From Bacteroidetes bacterium GWF2_38_335 (GTDB taxonomy: Bacteria > Bacteroidota > Bacteroidia > Bacteroidales > GWF2-38-335), in contig MEOH01000026.1 in NCBI GenBank assembly GCA_001769535.1, positions 248,001 through 312,000 of the forward strand: 64,000 nt of DNA, read 5' to 3'. This document shows positions 1 to 8,743 of the stretch, piece by piece; position 1 is the stretch's first letter; every line of letters begins with the position of its first letter. The position numbers and the translations under genes were made by a program. The notes beneath the pieces were generated by a model, which did not search any database, had not been told where the DNA came from, and saw only the letters and a program-made list of their open reading frames with translations.

Positions 1-339
1 TCCGCGCCAGGAACTTCCGGTAAGGTATCCGCGCACGATCATTTCGACTGCAAAAGGTTTGCAATGGTGGCCAATAGTGACCATGGGGTCGGGTGAAGAT
101 ATTTTCCAGTTTGGAACAATATCTGCGGTAGCATCCAGAAATTTTTCTGCAATCTGATTAAGAACCTGACCTTTATAAGGAATCCCTTTTGGAAGTACTA
201 CATCAAAGGCAGATAATCGATCAGAAACTACCATTACAAGATATTTATCATTGATATTATACACATCCCTGACTTTTCCTTTATAAAATGATTTCTGTCC
301 GGGAAATTTAAATTCTGTTTTTACAATTGCTTCGCTCAT
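1..339 (-). CDS. purC: SAICAR synthetase (PurC), N-terminal part, cut by the window edge
   Basis: Phosphoribosylaminoimidazole-succinocarboxamide synthase, a cytoplasmic ATP-dependent enzyme of de novo purine synthesis that joins CAIR and aspartate. Only the first 113 codons are in the window; the frame is open to base 1. Visible family signatures are GKVRDVY near residue 22, the [16 protein letters not shown] block near residues 41-56, and [13 protein letters not shown] near the cut. The ATG is at 339, 12 bases after the stop of the phoH-like gene, so the two are probably co-transcribed leftward. The visible part shows no damage. Identification is by direct recognition of the conserved N-terminal motifs. 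Confidence 0.93.
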   Translation of the reverse strand, partial: MSEAIVKTEFKFPGQKSFYKGKVRDVYNINDKYLVMVVSDRLSAFDVVLPKGIPYKGQVLNQIAEKFLDATADIVPNWKISSPDPMVTIGHHCKPFAVEMIVRGYLTGSSWRG

Positions 340-351
340 ATTATCAGTAGT

Positions 352-1299
352 TTAATCATTATTCTTTTCGTACGCTTCAACAATATTTCTCACCAAACGG
401 TGCCTGATGATATCCTTTTCATTAAAATTCAGGATTGAGATACCCTGTATATCCTGCAAGATGTTAACGGCTTTGAGCAGTCCGCTTGATTTTTTATTTG
501 GCAGGTCAATCTGTGTAAGATCTCCGGTTACAATAAACTTAGAATTTTCGCCCATACGGGTCAGGAACATTTTTATCTGGGCAGATGTGGCATTTTGCGC
601 CTCATCAAGTATCACAAAAGCATTGGCCAGGGTTCGTCCGCGCATAAACGCAAGCGGAGCAATTTCCAGCACTCCTTCTTCAAAGCAGTCATTCAGCTTT
701 TTATATGGAATCATATCCGTAAGGGCATCATAAAGAGGCTGTAAGTATGGATCGAGTTTTTCTTTTAAGTCACCGGGCAAAAAGCCGAGGTGTTCGCCTG
801 CTTCGACAGCCGGACGGGTAAGAATGATTCTTCGCACCTGTTTTTCCTTCAGTGCGCGCACCGCAAGAGCAACAGCAAGGTAAGTTTTTCCTGTACCTGC
901 CGGACCAACAGCAAACAGGAGGTCGTTGGTATTGATTTCCTCGACCATCTGAAACTGTGTTTTGTTGCGGGCTTTTATGGCGCGACCTTTATTTCCGTAG
1001 AGGATGACATCTGTTTCAATTTTAACGGTTTCCACAAAATCGCCATTGTCTTCCTCCATGATTTTTTCAATGGTGTACTCAGAAAGTTTATTGAATCTGT
1101 GATAATAGTCAATAAGCAAGTTAATTTTCTCTTCAAAACGGATGATTTCAGATTCCTCGCCTGCTACTTTGATCTCAGTTCCCCTCCCAATAATTTTCAA
1201 CTTAGGAAAATATCCAACCATTTTATTAAACTTTTTATTATTAATCCCATAAAAGTCAATAGGTTCAATATTTTCTATGAGTATCAGTTTCTCAATCAT
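352..1299 (-). CDS. phoH: PhoH family ATPase (PhoH/YbeZ-like)
   Basis: Predicted cytoplasmic P-loop ATPase of the PhoH family; relatives are linked to RNA metabolism, but the exact role is unsettled. Seen in the 315-residue protein: Walker A GPAGTGKT at 132-139, the family block RPAVEAGEHLGFLPGD around 162-177, Walker B VILDEAQN at 229-236, and a TGDLTQIDLP motif near 258-267. The roughly 100-residue N-terminal region before the ATPase core is normal for YbeZ-type members. It is the first gene of a leftward unit with purC (12-base gap) and is divergent from the DUF62 gene at 1398. Length is typical and no defects are seen. Confidence 0.92.
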   Translation of the reverse strand: MIEKLILIENIEPIDFYGINNKKFNKMVGYFPKLKIIGRGTEIKVAGEESEIIRFEEKINLLIDYYHRFNKLSEYTIEKIMEEDNGDFVETVKIETDVILYGNKGRAIKARNKTQFQMVEEINTNDLLFAVGPAGTGKTYLAVALAVRALKEKQVRRIILTRPAVEAGEHLGFLPGDLKEKLDPYLQPLYDALTDMIPYKKLNDCFEEGVLEIAPLAFMRGRTLANAFVILDEAQNATSAQIKMFLTRMGENSKFIVTGDLTQIDLPNKKSSGLLKAVNILQDIQGISILNFNEKDIIRHRLVRNIVEAYEKNND

Positions 1300-1321
1300 A
1301 AGCTTTTTCTAAAAAAATCAT

Positions 1322-1329
1322 TATTTTTG
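1322..1329 (+). promoter_or_regulatory. Candidate -7 promoter element (TATTTTTG) for the DUF62 gene
   Basis: Matches the Bacteroidota consensus TAnnTTTG and lies 68 bases before the ATG at 1398, in the 98-base divergent spacer. No convincing -33 TTG was seen. The same six fixed bases recur before many other genes in this window. Confidence 0.35.
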
Positions 1330-1397
1330 AAGGACGATACAAAGAAAAATAAATTAAAAGTTAAATACTAAATAACTTTTTCAGCAATTATTAACAA

Positions 1398-2174
1398 ATG
1401 CCTGTCATTACTTTAACATCGGACTGGAATATAAATAGCTTTTACACAAGTGCTGTAAGAGGTCATATTACCTGTCTTTGTCCGGATGCCAGAATCATCG
1501 ACATTTCCCACAATATTGATGCATTCAATGTGCCGCAGGCGGCATTTGTTCTCCGAAATTCCTTCAGACATTTTCCGGCGGGAAGCATACATATCATTGC
1601 AGTAAACAGTGAGCCTGATAAAGAAAAGCATCCGGTAATCGTTAAATACCGCGATCATTATTTCATATCTTCGGATAATGGGATTTACGGATTATTGATG
1701 GACAGTGACCCGGAGATGGTAATCCGCATTGAAACCAATATAGAAAGCACCTTTCCCGAGATGGATATTTTTGTTCCGATCGCATGTAAAATTGCCAATG
1801 GTGAAAATATTGAAAATCTAGGCATTAAAACAAGTGATTTATATCAACACTCAAACTTTCTTCCAACCTTTTCCGAGAACCTTATCAATGGCCGGGTAAT
1901 ATTCATTGATTCCTATTCAAACGCCATCTCGAACATTACACCCGATTTATTTGAAAAAGCGGGCAGTAACAAGCCATTTGATATTTTATTTAAAAGTAAT
2001 GCAAATAAAATAAACAAAATCAATAAGAAATACGTAGAAACCTCTGAGGGCGAACTTTTAGCCATCATTAATTCGGTCGGATTGCTTGAAATCGCAATGT
2101 ATAAGGGCAGATTGGCTGAATTAACAGGATTATCAATTGGAGATGTAATCAGAATTAAGTTCTATGATCGTTAG
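1398..2174 (+). CDS. SAM hydroxide adenosyltransferase-like (DUF62 family)
   Basis: 258-residue cytoplasmic protein of the DUF62 family. Characterised relatives hydrolyse S-adenosylmethionine to adenosine and methionine, and the same fold includes SAM-dependent chlorinases and fluorinases. Family landmarks are the N-terminal ITLTSDW segment, ARIIDISHNIDAFNV near residues 30-45, AAFVLRNSFRHFPAGSIHIIAV near 48-70, and FISSDNGIYGLL near 88-100. The last 11 bases overlap the next gene, suggesting translational coupling. The substrate is inferred from the family; a halogenase role is unlikely but not excluded. Confidence 0.85.
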   Translation: MPVITLTSDWNINSFYTSAVRGHITCLCPDARIIDISHNIDAFNVPQAAFVLRNSFRHFPAGSIHIIAVNSEPDKEKHPVIVKYRDHYFISSDNGIYGLLMDSDPEMVIRIETNIESTFPEMDIFVPIACKIANGENIENLGIKTSDLYQHSNFLPTFSENLINGRVIFIDSYSNAISNITPDLFEKAGSNKPFDILFKSNANKINKINKKYVETSEGELLAIINSVGLLEIAMYKGRLAELTGLSIGDVIRIKFYDR

Positions 2175-2469
2175 AGTAATAAAAATGACCTTAAAAGAAG
2201 CCCATGTGGATTCTTTTAAAAAACGCATCCCGATTATTTCTATTGAAGTAAGGCGGGTAAGCGGCTGTATGCACAACGATATCTTCAGGGATAAGAACAA
2301 AGACAATGTCTTTTACAGTTACACCATCTGGAACAGTGAAGAAGATATTGAAAAGTATCTTAATTCTCAGTACTACAAAGAGATATGGAATGATTTATGG
2401 GACTATTTCAAGATTGAGCCCCAGGCCTGGAAGATTGACAATATCTTTGATTACCCTGAGAGTTTATAG
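2164..2469 (+). CDS. ABM-domain (antibiotic biosynthesis monooxygenase-like) small protein
   Basis: 101-residue single-domain protein resembling the dimeric alpha/beta-barrel ABM family (quinol monooxygenase or YgiN-like, heme-degrading relatives). Seen: an initial beta strand (IVRVIKMTLK), a helix with FKKRIPIISIEVRRVSGC, the strand DNVFYSYTIWNSEEDIEKYLNS, and the helical tail YYKEIWNDLWDYF. The order matches ABM proteins. The start at 2164 overlaps the DUF62 stop by 11 bases in another frame; a second ATG at 2185 is possible. Substrate unknown. It is co-transcribed with the SAM hydrolase and followed by a strong hairpin. Confidence 0.72.
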   Translation: MIVRVIKMTLKEAHVDSFKKRIPIISIEVRRVSGCMHNDIFRDKNKDNVFYSYTIWNSEEDIEKYLNSQYYKEIWNDLWDYFKIEPQAWKIDNIFDYPESL

Positions 2470-2491
2470 GCAAGGTATTATAAAACAGAAG

Positions 2492-2544
2492 TTTAGCCAC
2501 AAATATACAAATGAGATTTTAGTATATATGTGGCTAAATTTTTT
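2492..2544. terminator. Bidirectional intrinsic terminator between convergent genes
   Basis: A 17-base arm starting TTTAGCCACA (2492-2508) pairs with 2522-2538 with a single mismatch around a 13-base loop, followed on the + strand by six T (2539-2544). It sits between the rightward ABM-like gene (ends 2469) and the leftward RNA helicase (ends 2570), so it can serve both. Confidence 0.8.
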
Positions 2545-2569
2545 ACACTAAATCCTGACCACTGCTTCA

Positions 2570-3913
2570 TTAACGACCTCTTCGTTGTTTTGAATAAGAT
2601 CTGTTTGAGAATTTATCGCCAGCGGGTTTTTGCCTGAAATTTTCTGTGTTTCTTCTGGGACGGGGTTGTTTGGGCTCCTTAACCGAGTGATGGTTGACCA
2701 ATGGAAAAGGGTGATCTTCAACAATGGCAATTTTTTTATCAATGAGTTTTTCAACATCGCGGAGAAATTCCTTTTCATCGGCATCGCAAAAGGATATTGC
2801 TGTGCCCTTTGCTCCTGCTCTGCCAGTGCGGCCAATCCTGTGCACATAGGTTTCGGCGATATTGGATATTTCATAATTGAAAACGTACTCCAAATCGTCA
2901 ATGTCAATGCCTCTGGCGGCAATGTCTGTAGCCACAAGGACTCGTGTTGATTGGTCCTTAAAATTTGCCAGTGCACGCTGTCTTGAGTTCTGTGCTTTGT
3001 TGCCATGAATGGCCTCGGCTTTGATGTCGTTTCTTGCCAGCATTTTTACCACCCTGTCGGCTCCATGCTTGGTTCGGGTAAAAACAAGAGCCGTTTTAAT
3101 GTCTTTGTTTTTCAGGACTTCGACCAGTAAAGCATTCTTATTTTCCTTGTCAACAAAATAAACGAACTGCTTGATAATGTCAACAGTAGATGACACAGGT
3201 GTAACTGATACTTTAACCGGATTATTCAATATTGAAGCCGAAAGTTTAACAATTTCGGGAGGCATAGTGGCGGAAAAAAACAGCGATTGTCTTTTTTTCG
3301 GGAGGATGGCGATTATTTTTTTCACATCATGAATGAATCCCATATCCAGCATGCGGTCGGCTTCATCAAGGACGAATATTTCAACATTCTGTAAGGTCAG
3401 GAATCGCTGATCAATTAAGTCTAAAAGTCGTCCGGGCGTTGCAATGACAATATCAACTCCTTTGGACAGGGCGGCCGTTTGCGGCGCTTTATTGACTCCG
3501 CCCAACAAAACAGTTGTTGCCAATCCGGCATGACGGCCATAGGCTTTAAAACTTTCTTCAATTTGAATGGCAAGTTCACGAGTTGGAGTAAGAATCAGTG
3601 ATCTGATTTTTCTCTTTTTGTCATAGGTTTTATTGGCAGATAATATCTGAATTATCGGAATGGCGAATGCTGCCGTCTTTCCCGTTCCCGTTTGGGCGCA
3701 GCCAAGCAAATCGTTTCCTTGTAAAACTAGTGGAATGGATTGCGACTGTATGGGTGTTGGCGTTGTATATCCTTCTTCCTCAATGGCTTTTAAAATGGGG
3801 TCAATAATGTTTAATGGTTCAAACTGATTGCCTTTTTTAATTTCTGTATTAATATTGTGGGATATTATTGGGGAATTTGAGTTGTCTGTTTTCTTTGTTA
3901 TTTTTCTAATCAT
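2570..3913 (-). CDS. DEAD-box ATP-dependent RNA helicase, RhlE-type
   Basis: 447-residue cytoplasmic RNA helicase that probably acts in ribosome assembly or mRNA turnover. Both RecA-like domains are complete: Q motif (YTTPTPIQ, ~49-56), motif I AQTGTGKT at 73-80, PTRELA at ~110-115, ATPGR at ~158-162, DEAD at 183-186 (as LDEADRMLDMGF), SAT at 214-216, and motif VI HRIGRTGRAG near 360. The tail is basic (KQRRGR) and rich in Arg/Lys/Asn, as in RhlE proteins, and probably binds RNA. A 30-residue N-terminal extension precedes the usual FEPL start. A -7 element at 4017-4024 implies a leader of about 100 bases. Confidence 0.93.
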   Translation of the reverse strand: MIRKITKKTDNSNSPIISHNINTEIKKGNQFEPLNIIDPILKAIEEEGYTTPTPIQSQSIPLVLQGNDLLGCAQTGTGKTAAFAIPIIQILSANKTYDKKRKIRSLILTPTRELAIQIEESFKAYGRHAGLATTVLLGGVNKAPQTAALSKGVDIVIATPGRLLDLIDQRFLTLQNVEIFVLDEADRMLDMGFIHDVKKIIAILPKKRQSLFFSATMPPEIVKLSASILNNPVKVSVTPVSSTVDIIKQFVYFVDKENKNALLVEVLKNKDIKTALVFTRTKHGADRVVKMLARNDIKAEAIHGNKAQNSRQRALANFKDQSTRVLVATDIAARGIDIDDLEYVFNYEISNIAETYVHRIGRTGRAGAKGTAISFCDADEKEFLRDVEKLIDKKIAIVEDHPFPLVNHHSVKEPKQPRPRRNTENFRQKPAGDKFSNRSYSKQRRGR

Positions 3914-4016
3914 TTGTTTTTATATCATTGTTTATTCATTTCCTTTTTATCAACCACTTCATTATCCAACATATAAACATCAGTAATCTGCAGATTTGGT
4001 TGACAAATAAGGGCTG

Positions 4017-4024
4017 CAAAGGTA
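4017..4024 (-). promoter_or_regulatory. Candidate -7 promoter element (TACCTTTG) for the RNA helicase
   Basis: TAnnTTTG match on the minus strand, about 103 bases before the helicase ATG at 3913. The long leader would suit the post-transcriptional or cold-shock control common for DEAD-box genes; that is inference. Confidence 0.45.
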
Positions 4025-4076
4025 GGTATAATAAATCAGATTATTAACCGATTATTTTGAAACCCTCAAATTCCAC

Positions 4077-5687
<1,611 letters not shown>

Positions 5688-5703
5688 TTATAAAAATTTA
5701 ATA

Positions 5704-5724
5704 TTTCCGGTAAAAATCCGGAAA
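5704..5724 (-). promoter_or_regulatory. Leader hairpin in the ABC-F 5' UTR
   Basis: Seven-base stem TTTCCGG/CCGGAAA with a 7-base loop, between the candidate -7 element (5731-5738) and the ABC-F start codon (5687). It could be a regulatory leader structure; no leader peptide was recognised. Confidence 0.35.
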
Positions 5725-5730
5725 AGGATG

Positions 5731-5738
5731 CAAAATTA
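5731..5738 (-). promoter_or_regulatory. Candidate -7 promoter element (TAATTTTG) for the ABC-F gene
   Basis: TAnnTTTG match on the minus strand 43 bases before the ATG at 5687. No clear -33 box was seen. Confidence 0.45.
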
Positions 5739-5846
5739 GTCTTTTTACTTTTAATTGTGGGTAATTATCACTTCAAAATGTTTTTAAGAATAATAAATCC
5801 ATTTGAGTTCACTTGTTCAGAATTCAAGTTTTTTTAATTTTATTTC

Positions 5847-5854
5847 TATCTTTG
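5847..5854 (+). promoter_or_regulatory. Candidate -7 promoter element (TATCTTTG) for the LamG-like protein
   Basis: Matches the strongest form of the Bacteroidota consensus (TAtcTTTG), 28 bases before the ATG at 5883, in an AT-rich spacer. Confidence 0.5.
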
Positions 5855-5882
5855 CTTAAGACAGCAATTAACAATTATTATC

Positions 5883-6902
5883 ATGAAAAGAATCTTATTT
5901 TATCTCATGTTGTTTTCTTTAAGTAATATTAACGCACAAAACAATGCAATTAATTTTATAGAAACTGCAAACAATTACATTATTGTACCAAACAATTCAG
6001 CTATAAATGTCACTGATAACTTTACAATTGAATTCTGGATACAACCGGGGCAAAAAGAAGAATGGGCAGTTTTATTTCAGGAAGGAAAATGCAACAATTC
6101 TTCATTTTCTTATAACATCCACATAAAAGAAGACAGCTCCTTTGTTTTTGCATTTAATTGTATTGGCAATTGTAATTATACCAATGCTTATCAATGTGAC
6201 ACAAAGATAAATTCTGGAGTTTGTATGCATATTGCAATCACCTACACGTCAACAGAAATAAAAATATATTATAATGGATTTTTGCAACCCGGACATATTT
6301 CGTTGGGATCCTATTGCGGGATTTTAAAAAATTCGAGCGAGCCCTTGCGTATCGCACACTATGTATATCTTGACGAAACCGTTGGGGCGTATTATACAGG
6401 ATTATTGGACGAATTAAAAATTTGGAACCGGGTGCTCACTCCTGCCGAAATATATGATAATTATATGTCGCTAATGACCGGCAGTGAAGAAGGACTGAAA
6501 TTGTACTATAAATTTTCAGAAGCTATTGAAGGAAGCGAAGACACTGTTTTAAATTATGCCACCACAGGAAGTGTATTAAATGGCATTACTTACAGTCTGA
6601 ATGAATACTCCCCATACACTTCACCATCTTGTTTTTTTTATACAGGAGTTGAAAATTATGGTTTAACAGAAAACAAAGTCAGTATCTATCCGAACCCATC
6701 ATCAGGTGATCTGAAAATCACTGGACATGACATAAACTCTATTGAAATAAGAGATTTAGTTGGCAATATTATTATCAAGAAGAATTTCAATTCCATGAGA
6801 AATATTAATCTTTCCCTTGATAATTTTGGAAATGGAATTTACTTTGTTTTGATACAAAACGGGAAAACAACAACAACTGAGCGATTAATTATTGTTGATT
6901 AG
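5883..6902 (+). CDS. Secreted LamG/concanavalin A-like protein with T9SS sorting domain
   Basis: 339 residues. A signal peptide (KRILFYLMLFSLSNINA) is followed by a LamG-like jelly-roll domain (~24-210) with the usual phrases DNFTIEFWIQPG, HIAITYTSTEIKIYYNG and LLDELKIWNRVLTPAEIYDNY. The last ~75 residues are a type A T9SS sorting domain beginning VSIYPNPSSGDLKITG and ending GIYFVLIQNGKTTTTERLIIVD. It is predicted to be exported by Sec, passed through T9SS and anchored at or released from the cell surface, probably binding a glycan. No catalytic domain is seen. Convergent with the GH18 gene, only 7 bases apart. The ligand is unknown. Confidence 0.88.
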   Translation: MKRILFYLMLFSLSNINAQNNAINFIETANNYIIVPNNSAINVTDNFTIEFWIQPGQKEEWAVLFQEGKCNNSSFSYNIHIKEDSSFVFAFNCIGNCNYTNAYQCDTKINSGVCMHIAITYTSTEIKIYYNGFLQPGHISLGSYCGILKNSSEPLRIAHYVYLDETVGAYYTGLLDELKIWNRVLTPAEIYDNYMSLMTGSEEGLKLYYKFSEAIEGSEDTVLNYATTGSVLNGITYSLNEYSPYTSPSCFFYTGVENYGLTENKVSIYPNPSSGDLKITGHDINSIEIRDLVGNIIIKKNFNSMRNINLSLDNFGNGIYFVLIQNGKTTTTERLIIVD

Positions 6903-6909
6903 ATATGTA

Positions 6910-8100
6910 TCAATTATTCAGAAAATCATCAATTGAATTGAGTAGAATTCCCTTATAATCATTTGAATACTCCCAAAACATCACTCCGCCTAAGCCCTTT
7001 TGTTTCAGGTATTCCAATTTCTTGTTTAAGGTCATTGTATCTTCGTAGGAAATGAAAATGGCTGAATCTTTGCTGTACATATATAATGCGTCACAATCGG
7101 TGCCGTAAAATTTCTGCAGGCCTTTTTTCCCGATATACTCATTTTTCAATGTTTTATAGTCAACAATAGTCCCTACTGTTTGGGCCTCCTGAAACAATCC
7201 ATCTGTTGATTCTTTCACTCCGTGCCACATCCTGCCATAAAAAGGAACGCCCAGAACGATTTTTTCAGCCGGAACGCCTGCTTTGATGTGATTTTCAACC
7301 GAAGTGACAACTGATCTGACATCTTCGTTTTTGGCTTTAACAGCAGGATCAATTGGGGAGGGTTTCAGATTGGAATGATGACCGGTGATTTTATGCAAAC
7401 CGTTATAAAAATCATAGGTCATGATGTTCATAAAATCAAGGTATTTATGGATTTCCCCAAGCTGTGTGTTGTCATGATAGGCCTGATCTGCGCCGGTGGC
7501 GATGGTGAGCAGATATCTGTTTTCGCCTTTGCGTGCTTCCTTGTCACTTTGGATATCAAGCAATTCCCTAACTTGCTTCAATAACAGGGTGAAATTCTCT
7601 GTATCTTCTTTTCTGTATGTGTTTCCTGCACCAATCTGATTGGGATATTCCCAGTCCAGATCAATTCCGTCAAGTTTATATTTAAGGATAAAAGTCAGGG
7701 CACTTTGTGCAAATTTCATGCGGGATGAATCGGTCAGTGCCACATCCGAAAAGTTCTTCGACCAGGTCCAGCCACCCACAGAAACCAGAATTTTAAGATC
7801 GGGGTTGACTTTTTTAAGTTTCTGCAGTTCAATGAGATCATTTTCATTGAGCGAGGCATTGTCAATGGTGTCATCGGTGCCGAATCGCACTTCGCAATCA
7901 ATAATGTTGGCAAAGGCATAATTAATATGCGTCAGCTTGTCTGCCTGAATGGTTGAAAAATCGAGTCCGCTCCAACCCGCTACATATCCCACTACTTTAT
8001 ACTTTTTGGAAACGGGTTTTTCTTCCTGCTTTTTCTCTGTTTTCTCGCATGAAGCAAGGAAAAAAGCGGCTATTAAAATGAAATAAAAGAAATTACGCAT
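6910..8100 (-). CDS. GH18 family glycoside hydrolase (chitinase-like) lipoprotein
   Basis: 396 residues from the ATG at 8100. That start is preferred because it gives a clean lipoprotein signal (RNFFYFILIAAFFLASC, lipobox LASC); a longer frame starts at 8133. GH18 signatures: KYKVVGYVAGW, the LKILVSVGGWTWSKNFSDVA strand-3 motif, and the catalytic DGIDLDWE whose terminal Glu (residue 151) is the general acid of the substrate-assisted mechanism. MTYDFYNG and GVPFYGRMW, also typical, follow. Probably an envelope-anchored enzyme cleaving beta-1,4-GlcNAc polymers (chitin or related glycans). An endo-beta-N-acetylglucosaminidase activity cannot be excluded. Confidence 0.92.
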   Translation of the reverse strand: MRNFFYFILIAAFFLASCEKTEKKQEEKPVSKKYKVVGYVAGWSGLDFSTIQADKLTHINYAFANIIDCEVRFGTDDTIDNASLNENDLIELQKLKKVNPDLKILVSVGGWTWSKNFSDVALTDSSRMKFAQSALTFILKYKLDGIDLDWEYPNQIGAGNTYRKEDTENFTLLLKQVRELLDIQSDKEARKGENRYLLTIATGADQAYHDNTQLGEIHKYLDFMNIMTYDFYNGLHKITGHHSNLKPSPIDPAVKAKNEDVRSVVTSVENHIKAGVPAEKIVLGVPFYGRMWHGVKESTDGLFQEAQTVGTIVDYKTLKNEYIGKKGLQKFYGTDCDALYMYSKDSAIFISYEDTMTLNKKLEYLKQKGLGGVMFWEYSNDYKGILLNSIDDFLNN

Positions 8101-8248
8101 AACAATTGATGTTTTAGGGGTGTAAAAATACATGGTTTTTATATTTTATCAAGCATAATTGTTTTCAATTTAATTTACACAATTCGCGTAGCCATGCTGT
8201 AAGTTATAAAAAACAAATGACATTATTTAGGTCAAACTTTATTAAGCA

Positions 8249-8405
8249 CGTCATTGCGAGGAGCTTACGTGGTTATTATCATTTATACAAAGTTTGTGCG
8301 ACGAAGCAATCTCCTTATAATAAATATGAATTTAATTGACAGATTGCTTCATCGCATTAACCTCTTCTATAAACGATTAACTCGACCACGCTCTTCGCAA
8401 TGACG
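8249..8405. repeat. Dispersed inverted-repeat element (CGTCATTGCGA type)
   Basis: Outer arms CGTCATTGCGAGGAG (8249-8263) and its near complement ending at 8405 match at 14 of 15 bases. Inner arms CGACGAAGCAATCTC (8299-8313) and 8340-8354 pair again. The internal sequence is AT-rich and non-coding. I recall sequences of this wording as dispersed repeats in Bacteroidota assemblies; copy number here cannot be measured. It lies in the 643-base spacer upstream of the GH18 and symporter genes. Confidence 0.7.
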
Positions 8406-8549
8406 TTCCCGACAGGGTTGTAAAACCCTATTATAACTTTATATGATGTAATAATGACATTTTTGATGATTTACATGGATTATTTATAAATGGTGCATAC
8501 ACCGTTAATAATTATCCGGCAATTTAAATAAATCTAAAAAGTCATTTTG

Positions 8550-8557
8550 TACTTTTG
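8550..8557 (+). promoter_or_regulatory. Possible -7 element (TACTTTTG) far upstream of the symporter
   Basis: TAnnTTTG match 187 bases before the symporter ATG at 8744. The intervening leader would contain the whole ATTAG array, so the assignment is weak. Confidence 0.25.
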
Positions 8558-8589
8558 GCGATGTGCAAATTAGCAAATGTGATGATGTG

Positions 8590-8668
8590 CTGATTAGCAA
8601 ATTAGCAAATTAGTTGATTAGTTGATTAGCAGTCCCGATAGCTATCGGGAAGCTGATTAGCTGATTAG
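8590..8668. repeat. 8-bp NNNATTAG tandem array interrupted by an 18-bp palindrome
   Basis: Five exact 8-base units at 8590-8629 (CTGATTAG, two CAAATTAG, two TTGATTAG), a 23-base interruption containing the perfect palindrome TCCCGATAGCTATCGGGA (8633-8650), then two more CTGATTAG units (8653-8668). Related words occur in inverse orientation at about 8705-8732 (CTAATCAGCACA). The array ends 75 bases before the symporter start codon. Confidence 0.85.
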
Positions 8669-8743
8669 TAAGATAAATGATTTACATAGGAGCAAATCAA
8701 TCATCTGCACATTTGCTAATCAGCACATTTACAAATTTATTAT

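Noticed and set aside
1398-2174. Halogenase (chlorinase/fluorinase) call for the DUF62 protein
   Set aside because: Only the general family is recognisable, and generic DUF62 members hydrolyse SAM; no biosynthetic cluster is nearby.
8101-8133. Upstream start of the GH18 gene
   Set aside because: The start at 8100 yields a proper lipoprotein signal; the longer form would bury it.
8590-8668. CRISPR array at the ATTAG repeats
   Set aside because: Units are 8 bases with no spacers of constant length, and no cas genes are near.
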